A stretch of 64,000 bases of DNA from positions 7,582,001 through 7,646,000 of the forward strand of contig CM060837.1 in NCBI GenBank assembly GCA_030762175.1, given 5' to 3'. This DNA is from Metallyticus violacea. Taxonomy: Eukaryota; Arthropoda; Insecta; Mantodea; Metallyticidae. Positions 12,270-23,675 of the stretch are shown piece after piece. Numbering within the stretch: the first letter of the stretch is position 1; the number at the start of each line of letters is the position of its first letter. The position numbers and the translations under genes were made by a program. The notes under the pieces were generated by a model, which saw only the letters and a program-made list of their open reading frames with translations, had not been told where the DNA came from and searched no databases.

Positions 12270-12900
12270 TCAGTTTTGTTCCCCCGAAGTATTTTGCCTA
12301 AAGACGAGTGCACCGCTAGTTAGAAGGCCAGCCAGATCTCGGAGGGTAAAACAGTAAAACAAACCAATTTAAGAAACTGATTACTTACTAAATACTCAAA
12401 TGAAGTGTTGAAACCGCTTATCTTCATAACCCACACATGTTTAGCTATAGGAAATTATTCATCACTTTGAGAAAGCTATAAAATATTCTAACGAATATTA
12501 TCTTTGAGTTCTTGTACGATAAACGGTTTCGAGATATTTTTAATTACTCCAGAGATAATAATCCCAAGCTGGTAAATTTATTACCCTTATGCACATGTCC
12601 CTATTAAAATACCCACTTGTTGTGCAAGACAATGAAGGGATTTTTAGTGGAATTTTCTAAACGATTACCAATATCATGTAATATTTCTTCGGTAGGGACC
12701 TTATGCTACCCTTTTGGTTTCTTAGGCTGAACACTTCCAGTTTTATGAAATTTATTATACAAATTATGGACTGTTTTATGATCTGGAACGTCGTTACCCA
12801 GAAATCTTGTTTGAAACAGTCTTCATACTTCATGAGCTGACTGAGTTAACACATAAGAATTGTACATAAAGACATACAACACAGCACACACCCGGGAATA
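12270..12900 (-). mobile_element. second internally deleted mariner/DUF4817-type element
   Basis: On the minus strand an N-terminal helix-turn-helix segment (NDVPDHKTVHNLYNKFHKTG, about 12815-12730) continues through PTEEILHDIGNRLENS and KSLHCLAQQVGILIGTCA (about 12600). It then passes, over a few stop-containing codons, into LPAWDYYLW (about 12560), the block with the third aspartate, and VQELKDNIR (about 12500). The catalytic core between them is missing. The C-terminal part plus noncoding end is shared with 17560-17758 and 52385-52760. All three are far too broken to encode protein. Confidence 0.75.
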
Positions 12901-13197
12901 GCTGTGCTACGACTGCGACAATCAGCAAGGTCAACAAGTAAGCAAGCATTCACTCATAGGAAAAACCCCACGCCACTGAAGAAAACGTCACTGATCGCAT
13001 TGAATAAATGTATTGTAATGATAATGTAATTACGCAGAAAGAATTTCTAAATTATAACTTCTGTGAGTAGCTGTATTTTCAGATCTAAATCCAATCAAAA
13101 TGGATTTGTAGAGCTGAAGTCATTCCTGAACAGGACGGCTTTACTGAGAGGTTGCTGGTTTGCCCTTCCCCCAAACATGCCACTGTTTAATTTCTTA
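12901..13197. other. spacer between two transposons
   Basis: About 300 bp of unassigned sequence; the outer end of the 12270 element may extend into it. Confidence 0.35.
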
Positions 13198-14119
13198 TGC
13201 GAGGGTAGGTTCATAAGTTTCCGGCTTCGCCGATAAGGGTTATCGCCTTCACAAAATCATTATCTGGTGTCATGCCGTATCTGTTAAGTAAATAATTGCA
13301 GGTGTAAACTCCGCTCCGCTGTGTTCAGATGTTCAGATATAGTTACATAAAGAAGACTATGTGTAGAAGATTGTGACATGCTTAAATGGAGTATCGAGCT
13401 GTTATTAAGTTCTTCCCGAAAGAAGGACTTACTTCAAATGGAATTAAACAGCGATTAGACGGTGTATATGGGGAAGTACCCCCCTCTCATCCTACCGTAA
13501 AAGAATGGGCCAAACATTTTGGAATAGGTCGAGAAAGCATTGAAGACGAACAACGTGCAGGTGGTTACTTGGAGATGCTCACTCCTGAAAACATCGCTCG
13601 CTCTTGTGAAAGGAGAAATTATGGAAGACTGGCGGCTCAAAGTTACAGAAATACCAGCAAGGTTGGGTCTTTCTAAATCAACAGTCCTTCGAATTATTCA
13701 TTAACATTTAAACATGAATAAGGTTAGTGCAAGATGGGTGTTTAGACTTCTTTCCTCATTTCAAATGCAGAAACGAGTCATTTGTTGTCAAGCATATTTG
13801 GAGCTCTGCCGTGGCAACGAGAGAGAAGTTCTGCAAACCATTGTTACAGGAGATGAAACTATGGTCTTCTACTTGTTCAAAAGAGAATCAATGGAGTGGC
13901 GTAACCCCGGCGAAGCATAGCCTTTAAAGGCCAAGATCACTCATATAACCAAGAACATCACGGCCACAAACTTTTGGGACTGTGAAGGTATAATCTTCAT
14001 TGACTTCAAGGAGAGGAACACTACAGTAAATGGGAGTACTATGCTGGTCTACTGCACAGACTACGTGCTTCCATCAAAGAGAAAAGGCGAGGAAAACTGA
14101 GTGGTGGAGTCTTTATGTG
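13198..14119 (+). mobile_element. mariner family B, copy A (3' truncated)
   Basis: Begins after TA at 13196-13197 with the family terminus GAGGGTAGGTTCATAAGTTT and the subterminal palindrome CGATAAGGGTTATCG. The transposase starts at 13386 (MEYRAVIKFFPKEGLT), shows the N-terminal HTH (PTVKEWAKHFGIGRESIEDE), then frameshifts after ENIA. Later fragments read NMNKVSARWVFRLLSS and TGDETMVFY, so the first catalytic aspartate is intact. Homology stops near 14119, within the segment before the second aspartate, so the 3' third and the right terminus are missing. Other copies: 15083, 18378 and 57948. Confidence 0.9.
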
Positions 14120-15082
14120 AGCTACCGTGGATAAATATTCCACGATTTATTAACTTTTTCAATCTTAACAACTTGATTCCAATACGGAGATAGTGTAAAG
14201 TGCTCAATTATATTTAAATTGGATCGTGATATAAAAGTGGGTGTACTATATGAAAGTTTTTGTTATGTTTTTAATTTTAAAGACGGCTAATTTTGAAACA
14301 CGGTTGTGTATTGTTTGCGGAAATCCAACTGGGGAAACAAAGAACATTTTCTTAGCAGATCCTGCCCCTTAAGAAGCAGGAAAAAAAAAAAACTGCTGCC
14401 AAGGTTAATTAAATTCTTCATGAATGAGTCATGAACGATCCTCTTTGTTAAATATTACTTTTTGTTGTCGCAAGTTGCAGAGTGGGAGAAATATAGCCAC
14501 GCAAACTGTCAACCTCTCTCAGGTTAGCGTGTATTTCCCAAGAGCGGTTGCAGGTAGTTACTCCAGGCCATGATTAAGGTGGATGGCTGATGTATATTTA
14601 AAGCAGCGTCTTGGTTAGAGTTACTAAGAAAAGTCTGGAGTCTCCCTCCTTGATCATCCATCGTAAAACGCACAGGAAGGAGATAAATCCCTTCATCACA
14701 GAGTCTTTCATATTTCAGTTTGAGGATAACCTAGCAAGATTAACGCAACCCTAATTTGGGGGAGGTAGACAAGGGTTGAAACGAGTAGGATTTAGTGGTA
14801 ACTTACTCTTATTTATTACAGATGGGGTGTACGGGGTTTTGGCCAGCATATAAAATTTATTAGTGGTATAGTTTTGAAAAAATGTTTCATAATGATTATG
14901 AAAATTATTTTTATCATATTAATTCTGTTTAGTTTAGGTATGGAAAATACATATGTCTATTAGGGTAGCACTTATTTTTCTGTTTAGAGATATATTCCAA
15001 ACACCGTTCAAATAATCAGTATTACTCACTATTTCTTTGGCTAGGCAATATATCCATGGATAGAAAAGCATCTTAAAGTGTA
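14120..15082. other. no recognisable gene
   Basis: About 1 kb of unassigned sequence between two members of mariner family B. No shared repeat or motif was seen. Confidence 0.4.
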
Positions 15083-16310
15083 CGAGGGTAGATCCATAAG
15101 TTTCCGGTCTGACCATTTTCTAGATATGATAAAGACAAAAAGTATATTTCACTTTTCAATATAGGTATCCTTCATTGCAATGTACTTCTCATATCTTTGA
15201 ATTAACATTTCAACGCCCTCCAAAAAAAAATCAGAATTCTTGTCCGCAAAGTAGACATAAACACCATCCATCACTTCTTCGTCACGTTTAAATTTCCTTC
15301 CTCCAAGATCTTCCTTGAATTTTGAGAAGAGTAAATAGTCACTGGGAGCTAGATCTGTGGTGTACGGTGGATAATCGATCTCCTTGGAAGTCACATTTCT
15401 TCACAGCTTCCTTTGGAACAAGAGCTGCGTTGTGAAGAAGGCGCACACCACCACTCAGCTTTCCTCGCATTTTCTCTTTGATGGAAGCACATAATCTGTG
15501 CAGTAGGCCAGCATAGTACTCCCCGCTGTGGTGTTCCTTTCCTCTCCTTGAAGTGATTGAAGAGTGTTCCTTCACAGTCCCAAAAGATTGTGGCTATTAA
15601 CCTCTTGATTGAGCCACCTTGGCCTTTAGAGACGGTGCTTCACCAGGTTTATGCCACTCCATTGATTCTCTTTTGGACAAGGGAGCATTGTAGAGGACCA
15701 TAGTTTCATCTTCTGTGACAATGGTTTGCAGAATCTCTCTCGTTGCCACGGCAAAGCTCCAGGAAAGAAGTCTAGACACGCATCTTGTACTAACCTTATT
15801 CATGTTTAAATGTTCACGAATAATTCGAAGGGCTGTTCTTTTAAAAATGCCCAACCTTGCTGCTATTTCTGTATCTTTGAGCCGCCGGTCTTCAGTAATT
15901 TCTGCTTCCACAAGAGCGAGCGATGTTTTCAGGAGTGGGCACCTCCAAGGGCCAACCTGCACGCTCTTCGTCTTCAATGCTTTCTCGACCCATTCGAAAA
16001 AGTTTGACCCGTTCTTTAACGGTACAATATGAGGGGGATGCTTCTCTATATACATCATCCAATCGCTGTTTAATTTCATTTGGAGTAAGTCCTTCTTTTG
16101 TGAAGAACTTAATAACAGCTCGAAACTCCATTTTGAACATGTCACAATCTTCTACACATAGCCTTCTTTATGCAACTATATCTGAACAACTGAACAAGCG
16201 GAGCGGAAGTTACAGTGCAATTACTTACTTAATAAATAAGGTATGACACCAAATAAGAATTTTGCGATAACCCTTATCGGCGTGGTCGGAAACTTATGAA
16301 TCTATTCTCA
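15083..16310 (-). mobile_element. mariner family B, copy B (full length)
   Basis: A 1228-bp element flanked by TA at 15081-15082 and TA at 16311-16312. The left terminus (CGAGGGTAGATCCATAAGTT) is an inverted match to the right terminus (AACTTATGAATCTATTCTCA, degraded). The 5' side, on the right, carries the family's subterminal palindrome CGATAACCCTTATCG, which is absent from the 3' side. This copy defines the element's full length for the family. Confidence 0.92.
15149..16140 (-). pseudogene. mariner family B transposase pseudogene (copy B)
   Basis: Reads from MEFRAVIKFFTKEGLTPNEI (start near 16131) through the HTH and an ESIEDEERAG linker. It frameshifts after ENIA into LVEAEITEDRRLKDTEIAAR (second HTH) and NMNKVSTRCVSRLLS. 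The first catalytic aspartate is intact in TEDETMVLY near 15710. The second is lost: the expected HDNA-type block near 15440 reads LLHNAALVPKEA, a deletion removing the aspartate. The third, in DLAPSDY near 15325, is intact. The C-terminus runs RKFKRDEEVMDGVY...IAMKDTYIEK to a stop at 15149. About four frameshifts; not functional. Confidence 0.9.
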
Positions 16311-16312
16311 TA

Positions 16313-17035
16313 TGTAAGTAATCGTCGCTTGCGTGCATACATTTTTATCAAAAGATGGATGATTGTTAACAGATGTTCCCGGGATATAGATGGACAAAAT
16401 ACTTAGGCACATTGCGCAGAAAATGTCGCACTTAACTAACAAGCTCAAATAGGTCAGTTCTGGGGTAGAGTGAATTACTTACATGTCACACATGGCTCAG
16501 ATTAGGCTCTTGGGTAGGTAATAAAACAATGTTTTCTGGTGAAAGAATATGCTCGCTTAGTGAAGAGACGCCATATTCGGGAAGAATGCAGGTAAACGAG
16601 ATTTTAAGAAATAAGCCTCTACTATTGCAATTTCTGAATTCCTACAGAAATTTAGATGCCTGCCTAAAAATGTTGATAATGAGAAATGCATACGGCATTT
16701 GGGAATATTTTTGTCGAAGACCCGACAAAGAAGTTTAATGACTATAGAGAACAGCGGTGTTGGGGATGCGGGTGAGTAACGGGAAGTGAGCTCAGGGGTA
16801 GGAGTTCTATGTATGTTTATATAGAAGGCGTCTCAATAATCTTTTTTACCCTAATAATTTTTTCTGGTGTGTTAAATACAATTTGTTTCAAAAAAAATTT
16901 TTTTTTAACATAATGGAGGAATTCTTGCTGGTAGCCGAAGCTATTTCACGACCCGTTGTGAGCTTTGTATGCTGTAAACCCTAGAAGCTAAAATATTATT
17001 GAGAAACTTTATTGCTATGTTATCAAAGGCTCTGA
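16313..17035. other. unassigned sequence upstream of candidate exons
   Basis: Holds a 69-codon plus frame at 16529-16738 (includes LLLQFLNSYRNLDACLKMLI and IWEYFCRRPDKEV) with no known similarity; it could be coding or chance. A run of T and A near 16890 separates it from the candidate exon at 17036. Confidence 0.35.
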
Positions 17036-17106
17036 AAAACAAAAAAACTGGTGAATAGTTACACTGGCTTGGCCCGTCTTCTACAAGAGAATGGAAATGA
17101 CCAAAG
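17036..17106 (+). CDS. candidate host exon 1 (unknown protein)
   Basis: The frame is open from just after a TGA at 17033-17035 and reads LVNSYTGLARLLQENGNDQ before an excellent donor site, AAAG then GTGAGT, at 17106/17107. The exon ends with two bases of a codon. The true 5' boundary is unknown; the reading may begin at an unseen acceptor. No transposon similarity is recognised in the peptide. Support rests on the splice donor and on continuity with the next block. Confidence 0.35.
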
Positions 17107-17182
17107 GTGAGTGTTTCGAATCCATGGTAGTAACTTATTTGCTCTAGCGCTCTGCAAGAATATTAATCTACCCCTCTTGCAG

Positions 17183-17479
17183 CTCCCGTCTCTTCCGTTT
17201 CCTTGCCCAATCCGAAAACACCGACATTGCAACCGATGCTTTTAAAAAAAGATACACACTGGCCCAAGAGAAGAGACGGAGCTTCGCCTGGAATGAGGAA
17301 ATATGGTTCACCCGCCACATGCCTCTAGAGCAACAGTGGATTAAGTCAAGTATGGCCGCTTTTGATAGTTTTAGCGTTAGCTTTGGTTATACAAGAGTGA
17401 AGAGAAATAAGATTTTTTTTGTCTTGAATGTATCTCCAAGTTTTATTTTTAAGCATATTACTCCATGCTGTACGTAATA
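17183..17479 (+). CDS. candidate host exon 2 (unknown protein)
   Basis: Follows a good acceptor: a pyrimidine tract ending CCCCTCTTGCAG at 17182, giving a 76-bp GT-AG intron (17107-17182) that contains an ATTAAT branch-like sequence. The split codon AG|C restores the frame, which then stays open for 98 codons: SRLFRFLAQSENTDIATDAF, KKRYTLAQEKRRSFAWNEEI, WFTRHMPLEQQWIK, then a less protein-like tail to TAA at 17477. The first 55 or so residues are charged and tryptophan-bearing with balanced codon use, unlike the AT-rich chance frames nearby. AATAAA at 17476-17481 overlaps the stop. The family is not recognised. It could also be a pseudogene or part of an unknown transposon. Confidence 0.4.
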
Positions 17480-17559
17480 AAGCAACCCTTTGTTGAAATG
17501 TTTCTTTTCTTAATTTGTATGCTATGAGTAAAGGTATACAGAATAAACAAACCTATTCC

Positions 17560-17758
17560 TCATTACTTATGAGGTTTTTAAACTGCCGCCTTCATTCTGC
17601 ACACATTTTTGGCATCTCTTTAGGAAATTAATTATCACTCGCAGTAGTTCATTTTGATAAATCCGTACAATATCTTTTGAGTTCTTGTATGGGTTGCGGG
17701 TTCGTCTTCTACACGGAATTTTTTAATTTACCCCAGAGTAATAATCGCAGGCTGGGAA
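17560..17758 (-). mobile_element. mariner/DUF4817-type transposase C-terminal fragment
   Basis: Minus-strand frames read LLLWGKLKNSV near 17735, KTNPQPIQELK near 17690, and in a shifted frame QNELLRVIINFLKRCQKCVQ then NEGG near 17620. These are the C-terminal end of the same transposase family as 12270-12900 and 52385-52760. A SINE-A remnant abuts its upstream side at 17763. Confidence 0.7.
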
Positions 17759-17762
17759 ATTA

Positions 17763-17951
17763 TTTTTTTTTAAAGGAAGGTAGCGTTCAACGTCCAAGTT
17801 TCGGGTACCTCCCCGGTGTTTTCCATTTATGGGAACTGAGAAAAACCTGGGGAAAAAAAATCTCAGTCAGGGAAGACCGTCCTGACGGGAAACGAATCAC
17901 AGACCTCCCGCTCACTAGTCCGTGCCTTAACGACCTGGCCATCCGAGGTGA
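17763..17951 (-). mobile_element. SINE-A, 3' truncated
   Basis: Minus-strand copy carrying the tRNA-like head (box A-like TTAAGGCAC near 17930, box B-like GTGATTCGTTTCCC, degraded) and the conserved body with GGTACCC near 17810. The distal third found in full copies is missing. Confidence 0.75.
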
Positions 17952-18377
17952 CAATCTGCCCAACTTTTAGTTGCGTTCTATATTAAAATACATTTCAAAT
18001 TCATAACAGAATAGGATAGATGAAATTAACTAACATAATAGTTGTCCTATGGTACGTAAAATTATAATACGGACATAGCAACTAATCCATCTCAAGATTA
18101 TCTGTCATTCATAATGAGAAGATTTAGAATGTTGCATAAGAAAGCAAATGCCTAACTTTGAAAACCAATGTTACTCAAACAGAGCCAAAATATAACAATA
18201 AAAGTTTGAAGGAAAAATTGATTTAGTTATATCTACCAACATTTACTCTACTGCACTGGTAAATGTATACACTTGCCATAAAATATTCCTATTTGATGAC
18301 AAAAGGGAGAAAACATATACTACTTTGTCTACATTTATCTAGCAAAAGGACAAATGTTTACAATAAGGAGTAATCGT
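17952..18377. other. AT-rich, no recognisable gene
   Basis: Unassigned sequence between a SINE and a mariner. Confidence 0.4.
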
Positions 18378-19527
18378 GTCTGCAAAATGGGCATAAACAG
18401 CATAAACACCATCCATGCCTTCTCCGTCACACTAATTTCCTTCCTCGAAGGTCCTTCTTGAGTTTTGAGATGAGGAAATAGTCACTGGAAGGTAGATTTG
18501 GGCTGTAGGGTGGATGGTCGAACTCCTTAAAGCCAAATTTCTTCACAGCTTCCTTTGCAACAAGATCTGTGTGCACAGGCGCGTGTGAAGCAGGCGCACA
18601 CCACCTTTCACTCAGGTTTCTTCGCCTTTTTTCTTTGATAGAAACACGTGGTCTGTGGTGTGTGCCCGTATAGAGTACTCCTCATTTATTGTGGTGTTCC
18701 TCTCCTTGAAGTCAATGAAGAGTATTCCTTCACAGTCTCAAAAGATTGTGGCCATGATCTTCTTTGTTGACTGAGCAAACCTTGGTCTTTAGAGACGGTG
18801 CTTCGCCAGGTTTACGTCACTCCTTTGATTCTCTTTTGGACAAGGGATCATAGTAGAGGACCATAGTTTCATATCCTGTAACAATGGTTTGCAGAACTTC
18901 TCTCTCGTTGCCACGGCAGAGCTCCAAAAATGCATGACAACATCTGAATGGTTGCGACTTTTGAACTGAGGAAAGAAGTCTAAGCCCCCATCTTGCGCTA
19001 ACCTTATTCATGTTTAAATGTTGATGAATAATTCGAAGGACTGTTGTTTTAGAAATACCTAACCTTGCTGTTATTTCTGTAACTTAGAACCTCCGGTCTT
19101 CCATAATTTCTGCTTCCACAAAGGCGATGTTTTCAGGAGTGAGCACCTACAAGGGTCGATCTGCACGCTCTTCGTCATCAATGCTTACTCGACTCATCAT
19201 TCTAAAAAGTTTGGTCCATTTTTTTTACATAGAATATGAAGGGGGATGCTTCCCCATATACACCGTCCAATCGCTGTTTAATTTCATTTGGAGCAAGAGC
19301 TTCTTTTGTGAAGAACTTAATAACAGCTCGGAACTCCATTTTGAACATGCCACAATCTGCTACAAATAGCCTTCTTTATGCAACTATATCTGAACAAGTG
19401 AACACAGCGGAGCGGAAGTAACAAATGCAATTACTTATTTAACAGATAATGTATGGTACCAGATAAGGGTATTGAAAAGGCGATAATCCTTATCGGCGAG
19501 GCCGGAAACTTATGGGACCTACCCTCG
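18378..19527 (-). mobile_element. mariner family B, copy C (3' truncated)
   Basis: The right, 5', end is intact next to TA at 19528-19529 (ATGGGACCTACCCTCG). The palindrome survives as CGATAATCCTTATCG. The left end stops near the C-terminal codons, so the 3' terminus is missing. Transposase fragments include NMNKVSARWGLRLLSSVQKS and LSKRESKE. The first aspartate has mutated to tyrosine (VTGYETMVLYYDP, near 18870). The second block near 18590 is rearranged and lacks its aspartate. The third is retained (SSDYFL near 18485). Clearly non-functional. Confidence 0.88.
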
Positions 19528-19529
19528 TA

Positions 19530-20621
19530 TTTTTATATGGCTATAATAAAAAATACATTATTCTGTTCTATCAAAAGTTGTAACGTACTGTACTATGCCT
19601 TGTGAGCAAATTATATATCCCCCCGCCCCGTTTTCGTTTCGTTAATATTCCTTCCATATTCTGTGTTAATAATTTTATATAAATATTATCGATATATGAG
19701 CTATATTGTCTGCCGTTGTTAAATAATAGCATGTATGGTCTCTAGACCCTTGTGAATGATGTAATGTAAAATTTAATGTATACACACATAGTGTTTAAAA
19801 TAAACGCCTATCTACTTTTTATGTTTTTGTAGTCTGTGGAGTATTTTTGTGCACATGAATAATAAACAACCCCTATTATCGGTCAAAATCTTTAATTAAA
19901 TGTTGGATTATGGCATTAGTTGTATTGTTTTCATTGCTAAACTGCTGTTATAAAATGAATTTTAAATTACGATAATTTAAAAAATCAATTCATGTATGAC
20001 TAAAAACAAAACCAATTATTAATCTTTATTGCAGAGTACGCAGTTAAAGAATTAATTATAATTAAGATAATTTAAGCTACAAAATGAATTAGTGTAAGTT
20101 GATAATACGTATTTGTTGTAAAATATATGACGGTATTAATACTTCTGAAATATTCTTAATGTTTACTGTTTATGCAATTAATGTGTCTGATTAGATATTT
20201 TCGATATTAACGATAATTCAGGCTTTTCAGTTTGGGCTAAAGTTCTTGTGGTAAATCCGTCTTAGCTAACGACAATAAACAAGCGAAATAAATAATATCC
20301 GTGAATACAATAAAGCCATAAGTGTAATAAAATAGTGGGTACTTCGTGTATAATGTTTTACAGTTATCGCATTCAACAACGTTTCTTAAACATTTACTCT
20401 TGCAATAAAATACAACATAACCTAATGTAACGTTCCATTCTCCACAGAATTTAACTGAACCAATTAAATAATGGGCGTTTCAGTGAGTTTGTTTAATTTA
20501 TAAACATTTTTTCATCGTGCATTAGAATTTTTGTGGCAAATAAAACTTTTATTTTTATTGCAGAATTCCATTTGCACTTACTGCTATGTTTATGAGTTTA
20601 AGTTATAAATGATTGTTCCAA
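19530..20621. other. 1.1 kb AT-rich, no recognisable gene
   Basis: Dominated by A/T runs and short AT-rich words. No open frame of note and no repeat match within the window. Confidence 0.45.
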
Positions 20622-20745
20622 TCGCGGACTCGTGAGCGGCAGGTCTAGGGATCGATCCCTACGAGAACCATTTCCCTGACTGAGGTTTTTCGCAGGTTTT
20701 CCTCAGTCCTCATAAATGGCAAATGCCGGAGAGGTACCCTAAACT
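20622..20745 (+). mobile_element. SINE-A fragment
   Basis: Plus-strand piece starting inside the tRNA-like head (CGCGGACTCGTGAGCGGCAG), with a degraded box B (GATCGATCCC) and the body through GAGGTACCCTAAACT. The beginning of the head and the distal body are missing. Confidence 0.75.
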
Positions 20746-20870
20746 GAAACCATCTGAATAATAGAAAATAAAAACCCTTTACATTCAAATTCCTTACTAT
20801 TAATTTATCAATCATTCTCTTGGGAATAATAATTAATACTTGTTTATCACATCATTAAGAAGGTGATAAA

Positions 20871-21753
20871 TACCGCTGTGGTTCATTAAATAACGCACAA
20901 TTATTCTATCCCGCGATGTTATTATTACTGGAACAGGGAAATTTTGTAGAAGTATTGTTTTAAGTGTGAGCTAGAGATGTGATATGTTTGACTCGCCACT
21001 TTCCCGACGTCCAGAACAAGCTGTAAATCAACGGAATGTCATGGCCATTGAGAATACAATTCTGAAAGACCGGCAGATTCATCAGCGAACCTTGTCAGAG
21101 TTGTTCAACATATCGTGCATGAATTTTCGCTGCTTACCGAAGAACCTGAGAGATGGTCCTAAAGGCGATTGGTTGGACCACTTATTGCTTTATTTACAGA
21201 CGGGCATGTCCTGAACGTACCACACACTACACGCCTGAAACAAAACAAGCCTCATTGAAATGTAAACACACCGATTCCCCAGCAGAGAAGTTCTAGCGAC
21301 CGTGTTCTGTTGGTGGAATTTCTTACTCGTACAAGTAACCGCTGTGAAGGCTGCATCGTATGAGAGAACATGGTGAATTTGCGCCCTTCGTGACAAATAC
21401 AAATGTCATACTGCTCCATGATAATGCTCGCCCTCATGTAGCAGCTTCTGTCCGTAGCAAAATTTGGTTGGAAGGTGCTCCGGTACCCACCATACAGTCC
21501 GGATCTTGCCCCCTCATACTTTCATTTGTTTGGCCCAATGAAGAAATTCCAATGCGGCCAGCGCTTCAATTCCTGCTGTGCGCAGGTGGCTATAATGCCT
21601 AAAGACGGAGTTCTATGAACAGGGAGGGTCACGATGGGAGAAACTTGGCTCCTTTGTTGAAAAGTAAGTAAGGGACTAGGCTTCATTGTGTATGAAGTAT
21701 TTCGTCTTAAATATTAAAATAATGTGCGTAACATATTTAATGAATCGCCCTGT
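20871..21753 (+). mobile_element. mariner element, different subfamily, internally deleted
   Basis: Degenerate TIRs: GGTTCATTAAATAACGCAC near 20880 matches the inverse of GTGCGTAACATATTTAATGA near 21725. At about 0.88 kb it is shorter than a full mariner. Transposase remnants on the plus strand are an early segment (ENTILKDRQIHQRTLSELFN, 21040-21110), a YTPETKQASL-type block near 21230, then NTNVILLHDNARPHVAASVR at about 21400-21450 with the second catalytic aspartate intact. After a frameshift comes WKVLRYPPYSPDLAPSYFHL, where the third aspartate is replaced by tyrosine (APSYF). Dead element. Confidence 0.82.
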
Positions 21754-22934
21754 TAGAAATAGTCAAGTATATTTTAGCTTACTTAACTAAAACAAATATA
21801 ATAAAGGACTGTATTAGCATTAATAACTGAATTTTATTACCTTGGGTCCGATGTTAAAAGATACCATCACAAGTTCTTGCCAAAGCTCTACTCTAACTGC
21901 CCTTGATCCACTTTTTCTCTACACAGCAGAAGTGTGAGTGGAATTATTTATGGTTACTGTGTAAATTCGGTAGGACGGCATGTCCTGCCTTACGGAGCTG
22001 TAATAATTCTCAACATTTCCAATTCCTCACCCTCTGCACGCAAAAATAAGCCGTGAATATTTCTCTCAAAGTTAATGTGCAGATGCCGCCACTGGGAATA
22101 CGTAAGGGAACCTCTGCGTGCCAGCTCCTTACATTTTTTTTTTTTTTTTTTTTTGTAGCCCCGGCTGTTAAAATCTTCAAAGCTAACAGGGCTAACGTTC
22201 AGAATCTGCTCATGGTCCGTATTTAAACTTGCATAAATGGTAACGTCTAGCCATCTTATAAAACGATTTTGTACAGCAACATCCCCTTGGCATATGCTTT
22301 ACCCCTCTTTAGAGTGTTATCAGAAATTCAAGGAGTTTCAGGTGATATAGAGTAGTCGGGGCAAATCCCACACGGTTGCAAAGAGTTAAGAGTCAGCTTT
22401 AGCCATTGTTAATTGGAAGTAGGACCGGATGGCTTAACTCCGAAATTAAGCACTTCAGAATAGATGTAAAAACAGTCCCTCCCCAAATGTTTCAGTAGCA
22501 GAAACGTGAAATAAATGTTCTTCCTATAGCTGTTGTTAAAATAATCATTTGAAGCAATGAAGTTGTTCTAATTTCCAAGACAACTTTGCTTATTCACTAG
22601 AGAAAAAAATGGATAGAAACTCTCGCCAATGTTACATCAGAATTTGTGCGCATGCCAATACTGTCTTACGTCATCGATCTATAGAAACACTTCCTAGCTT
22701 GGGATATGCTCTATCACGTATCACTTGTAAGTTTTTTGCATTTCATTGATGAAAAATGTAAACACGGTATAGTAATTACTGAATGGCGATTAAAATTGTT
22801 AAAAAAAATTCAGAATATTTAGTTTATTTATATTTTATTTAAGAACATTCTTTAACATCTTTTTATCAGCATCTCATTCAGTTCAATAACCGGTAAATTT
22901 TTCTCAGAGGCCTCTTCTTTCAGGTTATTTTACA
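21754..22934. other. 1.2 kb without recognisable gene
   Basis: Mixed composition with a T run at about 22134-22155. No coding motif or window repeat was recognised. Confidence 0.4.
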
Positions 22935-23068
22935 TGTGGCTGGTACCAACGGCTTTGCTTCGCTTCCGGAGGATGTTTACCATCTGAAAATCCATGGACC
23001 ATGGTCGGAATTGAGCTCACGATCTTGGTTGGGTCCATGAGGCAAAGTACCACTAGACAACCATACAA
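22935..23068 (-). mobile_element. SINE-B-related fragment, divergent
   Basis: On the minus strand it reads GTTGTCTAGTGGTACTTTGC, then a box B-like GAGCTCAATTCC, CATGGTCCATGGATTTTCAG and CCGGAAGCGAAGCAAAGCCG. This follows the order of SINE-B (tRNA-like head, GATGGATTTTT, TCGGAAGGGAAGTAAAGCCG) but is much diverged. Probably an older or sister subfamily. Confidence 0.55.
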
Positions 23069-23087
23069 CCATTCTAAGTACTATAGA

Positions 23088-23675
23088 AATCACACCTGGT
23101 TAATCTCTACTTTGATAACAATCATTCGTAGAAAATTGGGTAATGCCCCATCTTGCATGAAGTACCCTTTACACTTCTTCCACTGTGTAAAGTAATTCGT
23201 TAGTATGTTCATGGAACACAACCTGAAAGACTGTGAGATGCAGTTATTGAGGATTTACACTTGTGCAAGCAATGAATGAAAAGCAAACGGAGAACAAAGA
23301 CGTTCTTATGTCTAGCCAGGTCCCGCAGTTAAAAGTCTATGAATTTCTGAAATTTTGAGGCCTTCCTTCCACAAAAACTGTAATCACACCTGGTTATTCT
23401 CTACTTTGATAACAATCATTCGTAGAAAATGGGGTAATGCCCCATCGTGCATGAAGTATCCGTTACACTTCTTCCACTGTGTAAAGTAATTCGTTAGTAT
23501 GTTCATGGAACACAATCTGAAAGACTGTGAGGTGCAGTTATTGAGGATTTACACTTGTGCAAGCAATGAATGAAAAGCAAACGGAGAACAAAGACGTTCT
23601 TATGTCTAGCCAGGTGCCGCAGTTAAAAGTCTATGAATTTCTGAAATTTTGAGGCCTTCCTTCCACAAAAACTGT
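23088..23675. repeat. 294-bp tandem duplication (two copies)
   Basis: Copy 1 is 23088-23381 and copy 2 is 23382-23675, abutting exactly. Landmarks (AATCACACCTGGT, ATCATTCGTAGAAAAT, CAAGCAATGAATGAAAAGC) repeat at a 294-bp offset. By eye only about 9-10 substitutions separate the copies, so roughly 97% identity. No reading frame is conserved and no similar unit was seen elsewhere in the window. Confidence 0.95.

Noticed and set aside
16529..16738. 69-codon frame considered as a further exon of the 17036-17479 candidate
   Set aside because: No convincing donor links it in frame and the peptide has no recognised similarity; left as unassigned.
23088..23675. Repeats considered as a CRISPR-like or satellite array
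   Set aside because: Only two 294-bp copies without spacers; a simple tandem duplication.
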